Of a DNA stretch of 64,000 nucleotides, positions 11,600 to 23,839 are shown in pieces. The notes under the pieces were generated by a model, which was not told the DNA's origin, did no database searches, and saw only the letters and a list, made by a program, of their open reading frames with translations. This stretch comes from Macquaria australasica (lineage: Eukaryota > Chordata > Actinopteri > Centrarchiformes > Percichthyidae), in NCBI GenBank assembly GCA_005408345.1, contig SEMN01001325.1, positions 1-64,000 on the forward strand, given 5' to 3'. The translations under genes and the position numbers were made by a program. The first letter of the stretch is position 1. Every line of letters begins with the position of its first letter.

Positions 11600-14500
11600 A
11601 CGTTCTTAAAACTGGTCATGAAGAAACTGTGGGGGGCTTGGGGGCACTACTGGGCATTACAACACAAGAGATTGTATCTTTAAAGCCTGGTGGGAGAAAA
11701 TGTAATTCCAAAGAGGAAGAACAAGTACAATAAATGAATTTTGCAATTATCAAAATGTCAAGCCAACTGATTTTGTGCAAACAAATCTTTATCTTCAGCC
11801 TTTCTAGCTGCTCCAATTCAGCAGAGCCCTGAAGGCTGAGTAGTACGACTCATACTATGAAATTAAATTGCTGTTTAAGGGCATAGTCTTAATGATTTTC
11901 CACAAAATGTAATTAAAAAGATATTGAATAAACATAAACCTCCTCCTCAGGTGCTTAGCTGCCTTAAGGAGAGCCTAATGACTAACACTAAAATGCTTGG
12001 GCAGGTTGGTCTCCAAAGGGTCAAGGAACAATTAAATGTTTCATTTTAATGCTAGGTGGGAAGAGACACTTTTGGTTTCCTGTCAAATGGAACATTAATC
12101 TGAGGCAAGTTCAGAATGAAAAATCTATGGGTCTGCTTAATTTTATATAAAGTAATGATCAGCCTTTGGCCTATATTATAATATGACAGCAAGGTGACAA
12201 TGACAACTTCAGAAGTATTCAATCAAAAAAAAAGTTATACAACCCAACAGAGGCTATGTGATGAGCATCAGAAGATTCTACTTTTGTTGCAGAACCTGCT
12301 TTTATACACCTGAAACTAATTTTCAGCAGTATGCAGGAGGATTGCTTATTATGATATCAAATTCAACACAATTGTAACAGTAAAATATTGTAAAATAACT
12401 TCTCATCTGTGAAATATTATTCCCTGTTGCTTGGTTTTGGCATTTCTTTCATTAGAACATCCAAAAGCAGCACAAAAGTCTAACATGTTCTAATATTTGA
12501 ACTGGCCAGAACCCCGCTGCAAGATGGCAGCTGCAGAAACTTTTCTTACAAGCCGGATGCAGTATCTATGTGTATATGAGTTATAACAATAAGTGTTTAG
12601 CTAGCGTTAGCTAACTAACAACTATCCATAACCTAACACAAAACACAGGTGAATGCTCTCTCACCCACACATATTAGTGGTTGAACTGATCAGGGATCAG
12701 ATAAATGCTACAGCCGCTTGGTCTGCCTTGTATTTGATCGTACGCCATATCGATCAGTATGTTGCTGTACTGAAGTGTAGCGGCACAGTTATTTCTTATT
12801 GTATATCATTCATTTCCCACCCGTATTGCTTTCCTTTTTCACGCAGTTCTGTTGAATATTGCATCTATTGGTGTTTTCATGGCACAGAATAGAAGGCATA
12901 ATCAGTAACTAGAGCCGTGACTCTTTCTGCCTTCTTGCTTGCTCGCTCTCTAAATTTGAACAACCTGTATTTTAGGTTAGCTAAAAACAAATATCTCTAT
13001 CAATGTTTTACAAAAAGCTTCAGCATAATATTTTCACGACCTTATGATATGATAATAAGCACTTCACTAAAAGTACGCTCTGTGTCGGAAGCCCACTCCC
13101 TCATACACAAATATGATAAGAATAGCTGATATCAGGCGCACTGGGTCAATGAAAATCTCCAGAGGCAATGGGCAAACTTGAAGTAAAATGGTCACAGCAG
13201 TCTGATGGCAGTAAACCATTTCAGCTTCCATAATCACTGCTCCTCCTGGTGGATAGATAAAGCATTGCAACTGGTTTCCACACATTGTGCTTAGGGGTGT
13301 TATGAGTCGGGGCTGCGTTCACTACATCATCGAGGGGGATCTCATTTCAGCCAATGTTTATAAATGTGCTTCTACTGTCAAAGCTCCGCCAGACTCCCTG
13401 TCTTTACAGCTGAGAAACGGAGACTCTGACAGTATCTTCTCATGGCTGGTTATTTCTGACCACCAGCTCTATGTCGCTGTCCATGCTACACTGAGCCGTG
13501 GTCAGTCAGTCTCCCCTGTCACGGACTGACTGACTACCCCCCATGTCACACACTACAACTATCAATACACACATCAACTCAACAACCCCAAAAACGACAA
13601 GCAAACAAGCTCAGTATTGCACAATGTACTGCAACAGAGAGGGACGAGTTACCGATGCAACAAGCTGTTGAACAATACATGTGCGCTGCAACAGCTGTAA
13701 GAGTAAAAAATGTGCAGGTAACATATATATTGCTGTTTCACTATTAATTAGATATAAACTCACCTGTTGCAGGGCAAGATTCCAGCAAAAGCCACGGTAC
13801 GGTCTCTTGAACTAAACAGTTAACCCACTCAGTCGAGCTCAGACTGTCGGTCAGTCAGGCATCCCTAGAGCCATGCCATTGTGTGGCTAAAAATTAGCTA
13901 AATTAAGTTCCAACACAAAACAATTAAAGCTAATTTTAGTTTCCATATCAAATGAGCTGCATTTTGTGTTTACACAGTGGGGTGACACCTGAACAGGAAA
14001 TGGAAAATGGACCTACAGAATGGTGTGGGATACAGTTGACCCAGAACAGTAGTCAATATGCCATTATTCATTTCCATTACTGAAATAAATAAATAAATAA
14101 ATAAATAAACAATGAACCAGAGCAAGCTGAGGAGTACTACTTTGCCGTGTAAAAAAAAAAAAAAAAACTACCAGTGTATTCCAATACAAGGAATCTCTGA
14201 GCGTGTACCCATTCAGGACCTGAACCTCAGCTGAATGTGCACCATAAATTATAAATGTATGTGTTCCATTTATTATTTTTACCTGTGACCGATGACCACT
14301 TCAACAAAAACATTTGCTAAATGCAATCTTGTCACTTTATATTTTCCAACTTTACAAGTTGATATGGACCACCTGAATGCACCATTTAAACAGATTGTGG
14401 AACACTGAGGCCTGCTAAGAATACACCAGTGTGTTTTGCCAATTTCAGACAAAAGAAGGTCGCTGTTCTCAGCTGCATTTGGAGGAGCCTTGTCAGTCTA

Positions 14501-16220
14501 TTATGTTTGTTTCCAATGTCAAGAATGAACTTTTAATCTCAGCCAACATGGACAAAAAGTCCTTAAAGTGCTCGAAATAATGGAAACTTAAACATCTAAG
14601 CTACCTCTGCGGGGGAAGATCACGTGATATGAACAAAAGCTCCAGAACAGCTACTGAGGAAAAAATGGGTGGGAGGGAAAAAATCAATTCAAATTATAAT
14701 TTACGAATTACAATTCTGAATCAATTCTCAAATACCAAAAATAGTAGTAAAGTAAAAAGGAAAAAATAAATAATTATAAGTATATAAAATATACTCAACT
14801 GCAACAGCACAGCCCCTGGACAGTGTACAGTGCGCACACACAAGACGTATCTTGTTATTCATCTTCAAAGAAGGCATGCGTTTGGGCGCATTTTGGATTT
14901 AATAACTTAACAATAAGCTTTGCAAGATGAAGGTGAAGTACTTTGTGCATATCTTGTACCTCATCACCCAGAGGACTAACGAAAGCGAAGCAGAGCCTTG
15001 AATTCCAGCACTAACGAAAGAGGCAGCAAACCAACACACACAGCAACACCTGAAAAAAACTTGAGCCAACTCTGGAGAGGTGAAGACTTCCACTAGGTCC
15101 ATACTGTGCAACACAGCAGAACGATCCGCCTTTTTTCTTTTCACCTTTTACTCCAGAACACACACACTCCAACTTCTGTTTTAACAAAAACCATTTAACC
15201 AGTGATGTTGGTCAGTAAATTACACTACAAACAGAACACTGTAACGTGCTTCCAAATGTATGCAGTTAACTTTTTTTAATTAAAACAGCTGCATACTCAC
15301 ACACTTTTCTTTGTACTTTTCAGTCAGACAGTGACCTTCATCAAGACCAGTTAGCTTCACTGCCAGTTATGTTTCATAATGCATTTCAGCATTTCAGAAA
15401 GTGCTAACTGTAGCTAACTTTGGATTTAGCTAACTTCGTAAACTATATGCCTATTCACAAACCTGGTAGTCCCATCTGACCGCTGACATTTAGCCATGCA
15501 TTACTTTTCCTGGTGGTATGTTTTTAATGTTGTGTTATAGAGTTCGGGGAAATACAGTTTTTCTTCCTTTAGGCTTGTGCGTTTGGCAATCGGATCGTAT
15601 AGCGACGATTTAATGATAACGATTGGTTTTTCCTACACCGATATTAAGGCAATTGTAAATAACTTACTATCAGAACTAAGATTTTATAAAATACTCTCTA
15701 AAATCAGACTATGCTACAAGCTGATTGGCTGTTGAAACAGGTGACGTGCCTTACATTCTAAAACCAGGCAGTGGGTAGTGCCACCACTCTCCCCATAGGA
15801 AAACAATGGCACAGCCAGTGCAGAGCATGTGTAGGGCCTGTTCCGCACCTTGTTTCACAGTTAAGCGTATTTCTTGGTCAAAAGAATAACTATAAATGTA
15901 ATATGCATTTAACAATTCCTTTTAAATTATCTGAAATGTTTGCGCAAATTTTTGTCCAAAAACCCAAAGGTTTTGGCAGTACTACACCACAGAAACTATG
16001 ATTGCTGTGTGAAAGGTGTATTGCTCTGAGACAGTGCTTTTGAAGTTCTTGTTATTGATTCAAAATTGTTTACAGCTTCAGACAATTTATCACATTACCA
16101 TTACCTTCGTGTATGGGACAGCTTCCACAGCTCATCTTTATATAGTGATTGTATGTTTGGAGGGGCAAGGCACCCATGTATTCAGCTGGCTTTTTAGGCT
16201 GTCACAGAATTGGTTAAAAA
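11600..16220. other. Non-coding stretch with simple repeats, no gene seen
   Basis: The only clear structures are an (AAAT)n microsatellite near 14084-14109 and a poly-A run near 14151-14166. AT-rich sequence near 14676-14770 may be a decayed transposon end but shows no confirmed terminal repeats. No conserved exon was recognised. Confidence 0.4.
14084..14109. repeat. (AAAT)n microsatellite
   Basis: About six consecutive AAAT units, directly readable. Confidence 0.95.
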
Positions 16221-17501
16221 CAGAGGTGGGTCCTAACGACTTAAATTTACTCTGTTACATGTACTGCTCACTTTTTTAGTAGTTTTAATGCAGCATACTT
16301 TTTACTCTTGAGTAGATTTTTAGAAAAAAATACTTTTACATTTGTAAACATTCATCGCGATACTTTAACTTATTTATTATTAAATAAAATAAGAGGCAGG
16401 CGGTCAGCTGGTCCCAGGTCTGCTGGCGCTCTGTACTTCTGCAGCCATACCTCCACACGACTCTGTTCAAAGCAGCATGGCTGAAAAAGCTACAGCAGAT
16501 GGCTTTCAAATGGCACTAGCAGCTACTATTTACACACAAATTAACAGCGCACAGTGCAGTGGGCTCCGGTTGTGAAGGCTGGTCTGAGGTCAGTACATCA
16601 GAGCACTGTGCCGACAATGAGCTGACACAGAGCAGTAAGTGTGTCTGTGGTGTTAATGTTAATAAGTTTAAAACACAGTATATCATGCTTCAAAACTACT
16701 ACTCCTGCTTTCTGTCATAACATAAATATTCAAGCTAACGGTGTGCATTTAACTAGTCACACTCATTCATGTAGCCTGATGAAGAGAGACCAAATTACAC
16801 ACGAAAAAAGAAAATATTTTATGTGGACATGACTGATATGTCTCAAACACAGATGGTCTTCTTCAGGTCAAAGTGAAGAAGTGAACAGGCCTGTATTTAA
16901 TAGGCAATTAATGATGAAACGTCACAGCACTATCTCCTAATGAGCCTGAATGAGTCATCTGATATGAGACATTTTCAGACTGATGTGGCCACTTCTATAA
17001 GCTTATTGTCTTCATATGACTGGAGAGACCTGGATGTGGGGGGGGGGGGCTCAAACCTAATCTGTGGCTCTCTGTGATGAGAACTGGGATTTGGGACATC
17101 TATACTGGAATTATCAGGACACTAACATGATGACACTCTTCAATCATAATACAGTATAGGAGACAACAAGCCAGGAGAAAAGGACTTTCATTTCATCACA
17201 AATATATACAGGTGTATGTTCACTTCCTTACCCTTACCTGAGGAAGACCATCTGTGGTTGAAATAATTCAGTCATATCCACATCAAATAAAAGACTTGGG
17301 GAAAGACAGTAGTGGGCCATGTTTTTTCTTTTTATTTTATTTCTTAAGTTACTCACCACTCAAGTCATTTTTTCAGTTAATACTGTACTCTAACTCAGGT
17401 AGCTATTTTGATGACTACTTTTACTTCTACTTGAGAACTTGTTTTGCAAAGTAACAGCACATTTACTTGAGTACAGTTTTTGGCTACTCGACCCACCTCT
17501 G
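16221..17501. mobile_element. Non-autonomous hAT-type DNA transposon (1281 bp)
   Basis: Both ends carry the 12-base perfect inverted repeat CAGAGGTGGGTC. The copy is bounded by an exact 8-base target duplication, GTTAAAAA, at 16213-16220 and 17502-17509. An 8-bp duplication with CAG-starting ends is the hAT signature. Subterminal sequence is rich in the ACTTTTACTTGAGTA motifs typical of a common fish hAT MITE family. No transposase reading frame is present, so it depended on an autonomous relative. A second inverted-repeat element is nested inside (16817-17287), along with a 12-G run at 17038. It sits about 100 bp downstream of the abhd17c exon 1 donor, within intron 1. Confidence 0.9.
16817..17287. 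mobile_element. Foldback-type element nested in the hAT copy
   Basis: The segments 16817-16868 and 17236-17287 are inverted copies of each other, about 80% identical over 52 bases, with the core ACAGATGGTCTTC shared exactly. The similarity continues inward for roughly another 50 bases (AAGTGAACA and CCTGTAT-containing stretches). Long imperfect inverted arms around a short unique core are typical of a foldback or MITE element. I could not define a target duplication, so the outer boundary is approximate. Confidence 0.6.
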
Positions 17502-17601
17502 GTTAAAAATGAGAAAAGGAGCGTGTATTAAGGTTACTACATGAACACCGAACCACTGCGGACATTTGCTGATCCGCAATACTCCCCTTGCTCCTACTCA
17601 C

Positions 17602-18086
17602 TTGTTCCTCAGGACCTGCCAGGCCGCCTCGATGTCCGCATACAGGTTCTTCTCGGAAGGTTTGCCAGTGCTGACTCCGTAGCCAGAGTAATCGTAGGAG
17701 AACACGTTGCAGTTGATCCTGGAGCCGAGGCCGATGTAAAAACTGCACATCTGTCCCAGGTCCACAGCGTTACCGTGGGAAAACAGCAGGGTGTACCGAC
17801 TGTTCGGGGCGCAACGCACAAACATGCATCCGACCCGGTTACCCCGGCTGCTTCTGGTGCTAAAAACCTCCACTGCATCGAGCTCTCGCTGGGAGTACTG
17901 CCAGTCCGCCCGTTCGGTTAAATGTAAGCTAGTTACCCCGTTAGCATCAGTATGCACCGAGTACGTGGGCTCCGGTGGAAGGAAAGCTAGCTTGGCCGCG
18001 ATGCGACTGGGACAGGGCGGACAACAGAACAGCCAGCATAGTTCGCCGAGAGAAAACCCATTCATCCTGGGGCCTTGTTCGGGCAT
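17602..18086 (-). CDS. abhd17c: abhd17c, first coding exon (alpha/beta hydrolase domain 17C)
   Basis: Encodes residues 1-161 plus two bases of codon 162 of a protein depalmitoylase. This family removes palmitate from membrane-anchored proteins such as Ras and PSD-95, acting at the plasma membrane and endosomes. The N-terminus begins MPEQGPRMNGFSLGELCW, the form I know from ABHD17C rather than 17A or 17B. The cysteine cluster (Cys17, 21, 22, 25), which is palmitoylated in the family, is present. The oxyanion-hole segment SHGNAVDLG is at 103-111 and YDYSGYG at 131-137. The catalytic Ser, Asp and His lie in later exons, not in this window. The start is supported by an in-frame TAA directly upstream. 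The exon ends AACAA followed by GTGAGT, a strong donor in phase 2. The Ala-rich insert I recall in the human protein after residue 42 is largely absent. Confidence 0.96.
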
Positions 18087-18420
18087 TTAGGAGCGGGGTT
18101 ACCCGGTTAATTAAGTTCTGTTGAAACAAAATGACAATTCTCTTCTGGCTTGAGGTCCTATTTATTTCCCATTAACAGACTTTAACGAGTAGTGTTGGAT
18201 GACAGGTGGCTCGGTCTCTCGGCTTTGCAGCTAACGCGCTAGCCGGCTGGCAGATAGCTAACAACAAAACTCAGACTTCATGTAGAAAAGACATGAACTA
18301 AAACGCCACATTTACATTCATATTATACTACAGTGCAGCGACTGGTCTCGGTAGAACAACTACGCCCTTGTAACACATTACTTGCTAAACGTCAAGGTTT
18401 TTGCTAATGCATTGTAAAAA
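18087..18420 (-). promoter_or_regulatory. abhd17c: abhd17c 5' UTR and promoter region
   Basis: Sequence upstream of the abhd17c ATG. Together with exon 1 it forms a locally GC- and CpG-rich island (about 17540-18260) in otherwise AT-rich DNA, as expected for a broadly expressed gene. No TATA box is obvious. The transcription start was not determined. Palindromic GCTAGC and GCTAAC motifs lie near 18230-18260. Confidence 0.5.
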
Positions 18421-18627
18421 AGAGAATGGACATTTCTCTAGAATGGAGACAAGCTGGTCTTCCGGTACAACCGGATATCCTGCTTGGCTTTTGTTTAGGT
18501 TTTCTATGTCAACTTATCTCAGTCATTGTTTATTTTAGATACAATGCTTTCATTTTGGACCTCAGTTTTATTTTTTGTATAATATTAGTTTTTTTCTTAT
18601 TAATTCAGGCAGAGTTGCCAAATGCTT

Positions 18628-18630
<3 letters not shown>

Positions 18631-18669
<39 letters not shown>
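18631..18669. repeat. (CT)n microsatellite
   Basis: About 19 uninterrupted CT units, directly readable. Confidence 0.97.
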
Positions 18670-18670
<1 letters not shown>

Positions 18671-18837
18671 ATTAACGGGATCAATGTCCATTTTTGTCCA
18701 TTCTTGTTTAATTTGATTCTCCAAAGCCCAAAATTATATTGATAAAGCTTGTTAAAATCTTGACACCCCTAAATATTTCAATTTATTTTGGTCCCATTCT
18801 GTTACATTTAGATTTAATAGTTTGTGATAGTCAAGTC

Positions 18838-19490
18838 AGTTTTATTGATACAGCCCAATATCACAAATCACAAATTTGCCTCTGGGGGCTTTGCAATCTG
18901 TACAGCATATGACATTTGAGGAAACGGGAAAAAAATGGAAAAAACCTCAGGAAGAGCAACAGAGGAGGGGTCCTGCTCCCAGGATAGACAGACATGCAAT
19001 AGATGTGTGTACAGAATTGACTAACATAATCAAATTACAGTATGGACAATCATGATGACAAAATTATAAATAGACTGTAACATATATGAAGAAGAATGGA
19101 TCCGAAAGGGCGTTGAGCAACTTCAGGTGTCGCCAAACAGATAAGACCTGAGTCACGTGACCTTCTCTCCACCATGGAAACGTGGAAGAGGGCAGACTAC
19201 ACAAACACATGTGACCCAAAACTCAAGCACACCATTCACACAGATAGGAGAAAGAAACAAACACACACACACAGAGGGAGAGAGAGAAACGAGAGGAGAA
19301 GCTGAATCTCCTGGAGGACGAAGATCCAGATCCAAAACATCTGGAGAAAAGCACTGACAGCCAGGGGAGAAAGAGAGGTCCCAATTAAATTTATTAAATA
19401 TCAAGTCTTCAGTAGGGACCAATGGGCATGGGGCTAAGTGCCACAGACAGGGTAGGGAAGTCCAAAAGTACTGAGACACAGACTAACATA
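18838..19490 (-). mobile_element. LINE/SINE-type 3' tail and flanking repeat, reverse orientation
   Basis: Read on the minus strand, the copy ends in GATTTGTGATATTGGGCTGT, then ATCAATAAAACTGACTTGAC, which matches in style the 3' tails of fish non-LTR elements. Upstream lie stretches such as the one around TTTTTTCCATTTTTTTCCCG that I recognise as part of a common fish repeat. No reverse transcriptase is readable. The right-hand part (about 19390-19530) is shared with 39250-39375. Confidence 0.6.
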
Positions 19491-19530
19491 TTGTTGGTTT
19501 TGGTCTTTTCATGGGATTTGTTGTGTCATG
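19390..19530. repeat. Unnamed dispersed repeat, copy 1
   Basis: About 130 bases resembling 39250-39375 in the same orientation. Shared anchors include AGTCTTCA, GCCACAGA, ATTGTTGGTTT and CTTTTCATG in the same order and spacing. The family is not one I can name. Confidence 0.65.
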
Positions 19531-22454
19531 GCACAGCTAGTACTGGTAAATGTATTTGTTTTTGCGGTAGGTTTAGGGGATTTAATTACCACTAAGCCTT
19601 ATGGCTGTACCAACTACTATTAACAGGCCATCATATAAGCTAAATGCCTTGGTTGTCAACACAAGAAAGGATGCAGGCCTTACCTGAAACCCAGGTGAGC
19701 TCGGCCACTTGTTCCCCGCAGTGTTGCACTGCGTGCCAGTCTGCTCCACTCGTCTTTTGAGGTCAGCGACCGCACACTGAACTTGGTTGGTTTCAGTTCA
19801 TTTAGGTTAACAAATAGACACAGACAGAAATTAAACCAAAATACTTCAGGGATGAGGGTTATCAAACATTGTCCATCCCGGTCTCAACAAAAAGAGTTGC
19901 GCTCTCTGCAGCACACTGCTCTCTTCTCATCTTGCTCTACCCACCCTCCTGAGATTGATAACAAATCTACAATGACAAATGACCTGTGACTGTGATAGTT
20001 GACCATTTATCATTCAACCAAGTGTTTTTAAACACAAAATCATTAGTCATGCTTCAGTTGCCACAAGCATATACTGTAGAAGTACATTGACGGTGAATGC
20101 TTTACAGATACCGTCCATATAACAATTTCTTTGTTATGTTGATAGAAAAATAAAACATAATCCTGGCAGCATTACTGAATGTTACTTACAAAACATATTT
20201 GTTAATGCAAATTAGTTGTTGAGACCGTGTTGCTTCACAAGAGCTGAAACTTCTATCTCATGAATACATACACCAGACAACATACAGCAGGCAGTACACT
20301 CACAATGCAGAACACAGGATGTCATTACTACTGTATATTTCAGTAACAGCAGAAGCATGTGTCCTTAGATAGCTGAAGCACTTCCAACCCACCTGAGAGG
20401 GAGAAGAGGATCAGCTCCATAAACACATTTCAGCACTGCCACTAATAACCATATGGAGACAGGAGTCGGTTGCATTTGTCATAGCCTGGAGGAGGAAAGC
20501 CATTACTAGATAGTCTAATGTGTTCAAATCTAACAGACTGCAGAGATGGAGTCTGTGCCAGGCCTCCAACACAAATACAGCAGAAAAAAGTGCAAATCGC
20601 TCAACACCAAAGTTATGTTTTTCCAAGCATAAGTAGAATATTTCTGTCTGAGACATTCTGACACCTAACCTAAGGTGTCTCACCCTTACAAGTGTATTCT
20701 TTACCAGAGTCTGGAACAGAGCATCTGCACAGACATGTTTCTAGGCCGTGTTTTAGACACACAATTTATTTAGAAAAAACAAGACAATATAGGATCATGA
20801 ACCTGCCAACATGAAACATCTCAAGTCCAATTAAATTCAAGCCTTGACCTTATCGCCTGATGATTCCTTTATATGTGGAACAGAACTGATGTTTTTGTCT
20901 TGCCCCCATTGCATCCATGCAAGTGTAGCTGAAAAAATGCATTCGTTAGGATGACAGAAAAGGGTCACTCTTTCCTCCCTATCATGATGAACACCAGGCA
21001 AAAGTCAACCCTGATCTTCTATGTCTTTGTTACTAGGTGAGAACTGGGGGTAATATTTATAGAGAAACTAAAATATTTAGTAAATTATATGCGCAGTCAC
21101 TTTATTACAGTCACTTTACTATCAGTATAATAGGTCCCAGTCTATGCTTGGTCTAAAAAAAAACAAACCCTGCACACTGCTGTCTTTTTTTCTGTCTAAT
21201 TTTTCTTTTTTACATGAACATGGCAACCTTTTGACGATCAATGGTCATCCTCAGGTAAACAGAGTTGTTTACAAATTGAATATTCTTGCTCTAAATTAAG
21301 TTAAATGCTTTAACATTAGACAATTCCTTTAAAAATGTCAGTTCTATTCTTGCTCTCAGTATTTTTATTTAGGTTCAGTCATGCTTTTATGGTACTGGTA
21401 TTGCAACAAACGTGTAATTTTATTTTATGTAAATATTTCTTGTGTGGACTATAGTGGTGTACCCCCTTTAATATTGTAATAACAGACTGCATACCACTGT
21501 ACTATGAATTGCAATGTTTTAATGAGGTGATCTAAGGAGAGCTGTACCGATACTATTGGCCTTCCACAAGTGAATTAATTTCTTTTATATGTTAACACAT
21601 TTTTTGTGAACCTTGTTACAGATCTGTTTTTATCTTCATGTGATTTAAAACTGATGACAGTGTGAGGAGCTTTACAACTGGATCACTGTGCCTGATTGGG
21701 AGTTCTGATGGGGGTGCTGCTGCCGGTTTCTGTAGTAATTGAAAGTGCACAGTTTCTGTAGGTGCAGTGGTCCCATTGTGGAGGCTGGTGGCAGCGCCCT
21801 GGAGGGTTTTTGGTTAGGGTCGTGTGGACTGGGATTTGGGAACATCTTGGCTTCAAGTAACATTTAGTGGCCATATTATTATTATTTTTAATTCAGGATT
21901 TGATGTGTTAAGCGTACGTATTGTTTTTGGAATATCTAAATGTATCTAGGAAACTCTAGATGCCTATTCTTGCAATATGTTTCCTTTTCCCTTTTGTGAT
22001 AAGGTGTCTGTGTTTTTTTCACGTTTGCTCTTGATTTATCTGTTGGCTCAAAAGCATTTACATCAACAGTATGAACATAACGCATCATTCTAAGAATGTA
22101 TTTACATCTTTTCTTGAGTAAGTGTACATGCATTAAATGCTGTCCTTTTAATGTAATGTTGATGTGACATTCACACTGTTATTATGTGATCACTCACTCT
22201 AGTGATTAAATGACTGGGCATATTGTCCTCAAATGCAGACTCGGTTACGCAAATCACAGATGATGTGTCATCACGAATCTATCATTGTGTGGGTATTTTT
22301 TCATCGTACGGATCCCCCAAAGGGCCTTGGTAGGATTTTTTTCTGAACTACTTTTGCGATCCCTTGCAATACATTTTGCATTACCTCACAATACATTTGT
22401 GTTACCTCGCTTTAAGTTTTGTGTTACCTTGCATTGTTTTTGTATTCCCCCTGA
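19531..22454. other. Intergenic stretch upstream of abhd17c, no gene seen
   Basis: No conserved exon, RNA gene or confirmed transposon. The 90-codon minus frame at 20411-20683 and two overlapping minus frames at 21672-21874 show no family motif. Confidence 0.4.
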
Positions 22455-22462
22455 TCCACAGG

Positions 22463-22819
22463 TAGTGTTAATTTTGGCACCTGATTTTGATTTAGTTGTA
22501 GTCATAGTCTTTTGATGAAAATGTATATTAGTTTTAGTCAAATTTCAGTCATTTGATTTTTATTAGTTTTAGTCTAGTTTTAAAGTTGATTAAGACTTTC
22601 CATTAAAAGAGTATTTACTTCTTTTGTCCGTCTGTCCGTCTTTCACATTATCATTTAGTTTTTATTCGTTGATGAAAAATGTAGATATGAAATAGATTTC
22701 ATTATAGTTCTCATTTTCAAAGGTTGCTTTTAATTTAGTTTTAGTCTTATTTGCGTCGTGAAAAATAGGTTGTCACCAAATATTTTTAGTTTTAGTTTTC
22801 GTTGACAAAATTAATACTG
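22463..22819. mobile_element. hAT-type MITE (357 bp)
   Basis: Ends are TAGTGTTAATTTT and the inverted counterpart CAGTATTAATTTT. The copy is flanked by an exact 8-base target duplication, TCCACAGG, at 22455-22462 and 22820-22827. The interior is dominated by TTTTAGTTTTAGTC-like tracts. This matches a very common fish MITE type. No coding capacity. Confidence 0.88.
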
Positions 22820-22879
22820 TCCACAGGTTAATGTGTTGGTCCAGTTCAGTTATACTGCCAGTTCAGGGAAACACTCTGC

Positions 22880-23340
22880 AGATACTACATGGATGTATAA
22901 TAAGAACTGGATACGGCGCCACCGTTCAACCTTGCTTCCAATTTTTTCCAGTGGCGGTATTGCAGCGAAAAATTCCCCTGCGGCCCAAAAAGCATTTTCC
23001 CCATAGACCTCCATTATAAAAGAGACATCTGTAAAACTGTTGACAGGACACCTCAAACTGCAAACAAGGTCAATTATGACTCTTTCTATTATGCATTCTT
23101 GATCCATGGAGGTTTTATATTTGTAAAACTTTCCTCGAGCCGAGAAAAGTGATTTAAAAATCTGTGACGTCATCACAATGTAAAGTCTATGGGCCGAGCA
23201 GGAACTCGTGGGCGGGGCCAGCGGGGGGAAACACTACTGCGCATATTCAGTGGGCCGCATAACCCGGAAGTACACCCGGAAGCTAGACACTTTTTTGGTG
23301 TATGAACCAGGCGAGTAATTCTCATTGGACACCCAAAGAT
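22880..23340. repeat. Probable unclassified interspersed repeat
   Basis: GC-richer sequence with phrases such as CCCCATAGACCTCCATTATA and GTCTATGGGCCGAGCAGG, which I associate with a recurrent fish repeat. I could not find terminal repeats or target duplications, and no second copy lies in this window. The call rests mainly on memory. Confidence 0.35.
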
Positions 23341-23484
23341 ATTCTTATAATACATGAGATACTACAGAAAGAAGAGAGGATGTGACACTTTACATTATGC
23401 GTTTATTGCTCATTACTCCTTCCGTAAGGCCAAGCTCCAGCAGTATACAGCCACTGGCTGTGAGCACAGCTGCAGCTGCTCTGC

Positions 23485-23610
23485 CTGGCTGCAGTGTTTA
23501 AAGCTGTGGCTGTGGATATGGTTAATGCTTGGGTTATGGCTGCAGTTGTGGTTGTATCTATGGTGCTATGGATATGGCTACACTAGCTGTACTGTGGCTA
23601 CTCATTACTA
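23485..23610. repeat. Degenerate TGGCTRTGG-type minisatellite
   Basis: Repeated variants of TGGCTGTGGATATGG and GGTTATGGCTGCAGTTGTGG. The open frame through it is low-complexity (Leu, Trp, Tyr-rich) and not a gene. Confidence 0.55.
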
Positions 23611-23839
23611 CTCCTATTAACATTGGCCAAGAAAGCATTTGCAAAAAAACTAAATTGGACTGTTGTCTTAATTTGGTTTTCTCGTATTTTGTTTTTTGAT
23701 TCTGACAACAAAATGAAAAAACGGCTGTTTTTCTGGTTTTGGTTAAAAACGAAAAAAAAAACATGGTATTTTCATTTTTTTTATTTTTGGTTTCAAACGA
23801 AAACACAAACTGCCTAAACGTACACAGACCATACGACAC

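Noticed and set aside
13067..13529. Possible gene from adjacent ORFs at 13067-13285 (minus) and 13287-13529 (plus)
   Set aside because: Neither translation shows a known domain, and no consistent splice sites or conservation can be seen.
17541..17921. 126-codon plus-strand ORF
   Set aside because: Shadow of the GC-rich abhd17c first exon, which is identified on the minus strand by clear protein similarity.
20411..20683. 90-codon minus-strand ORF
   Set aside because: No domain or signal recognised, no promoter or splice evidence.
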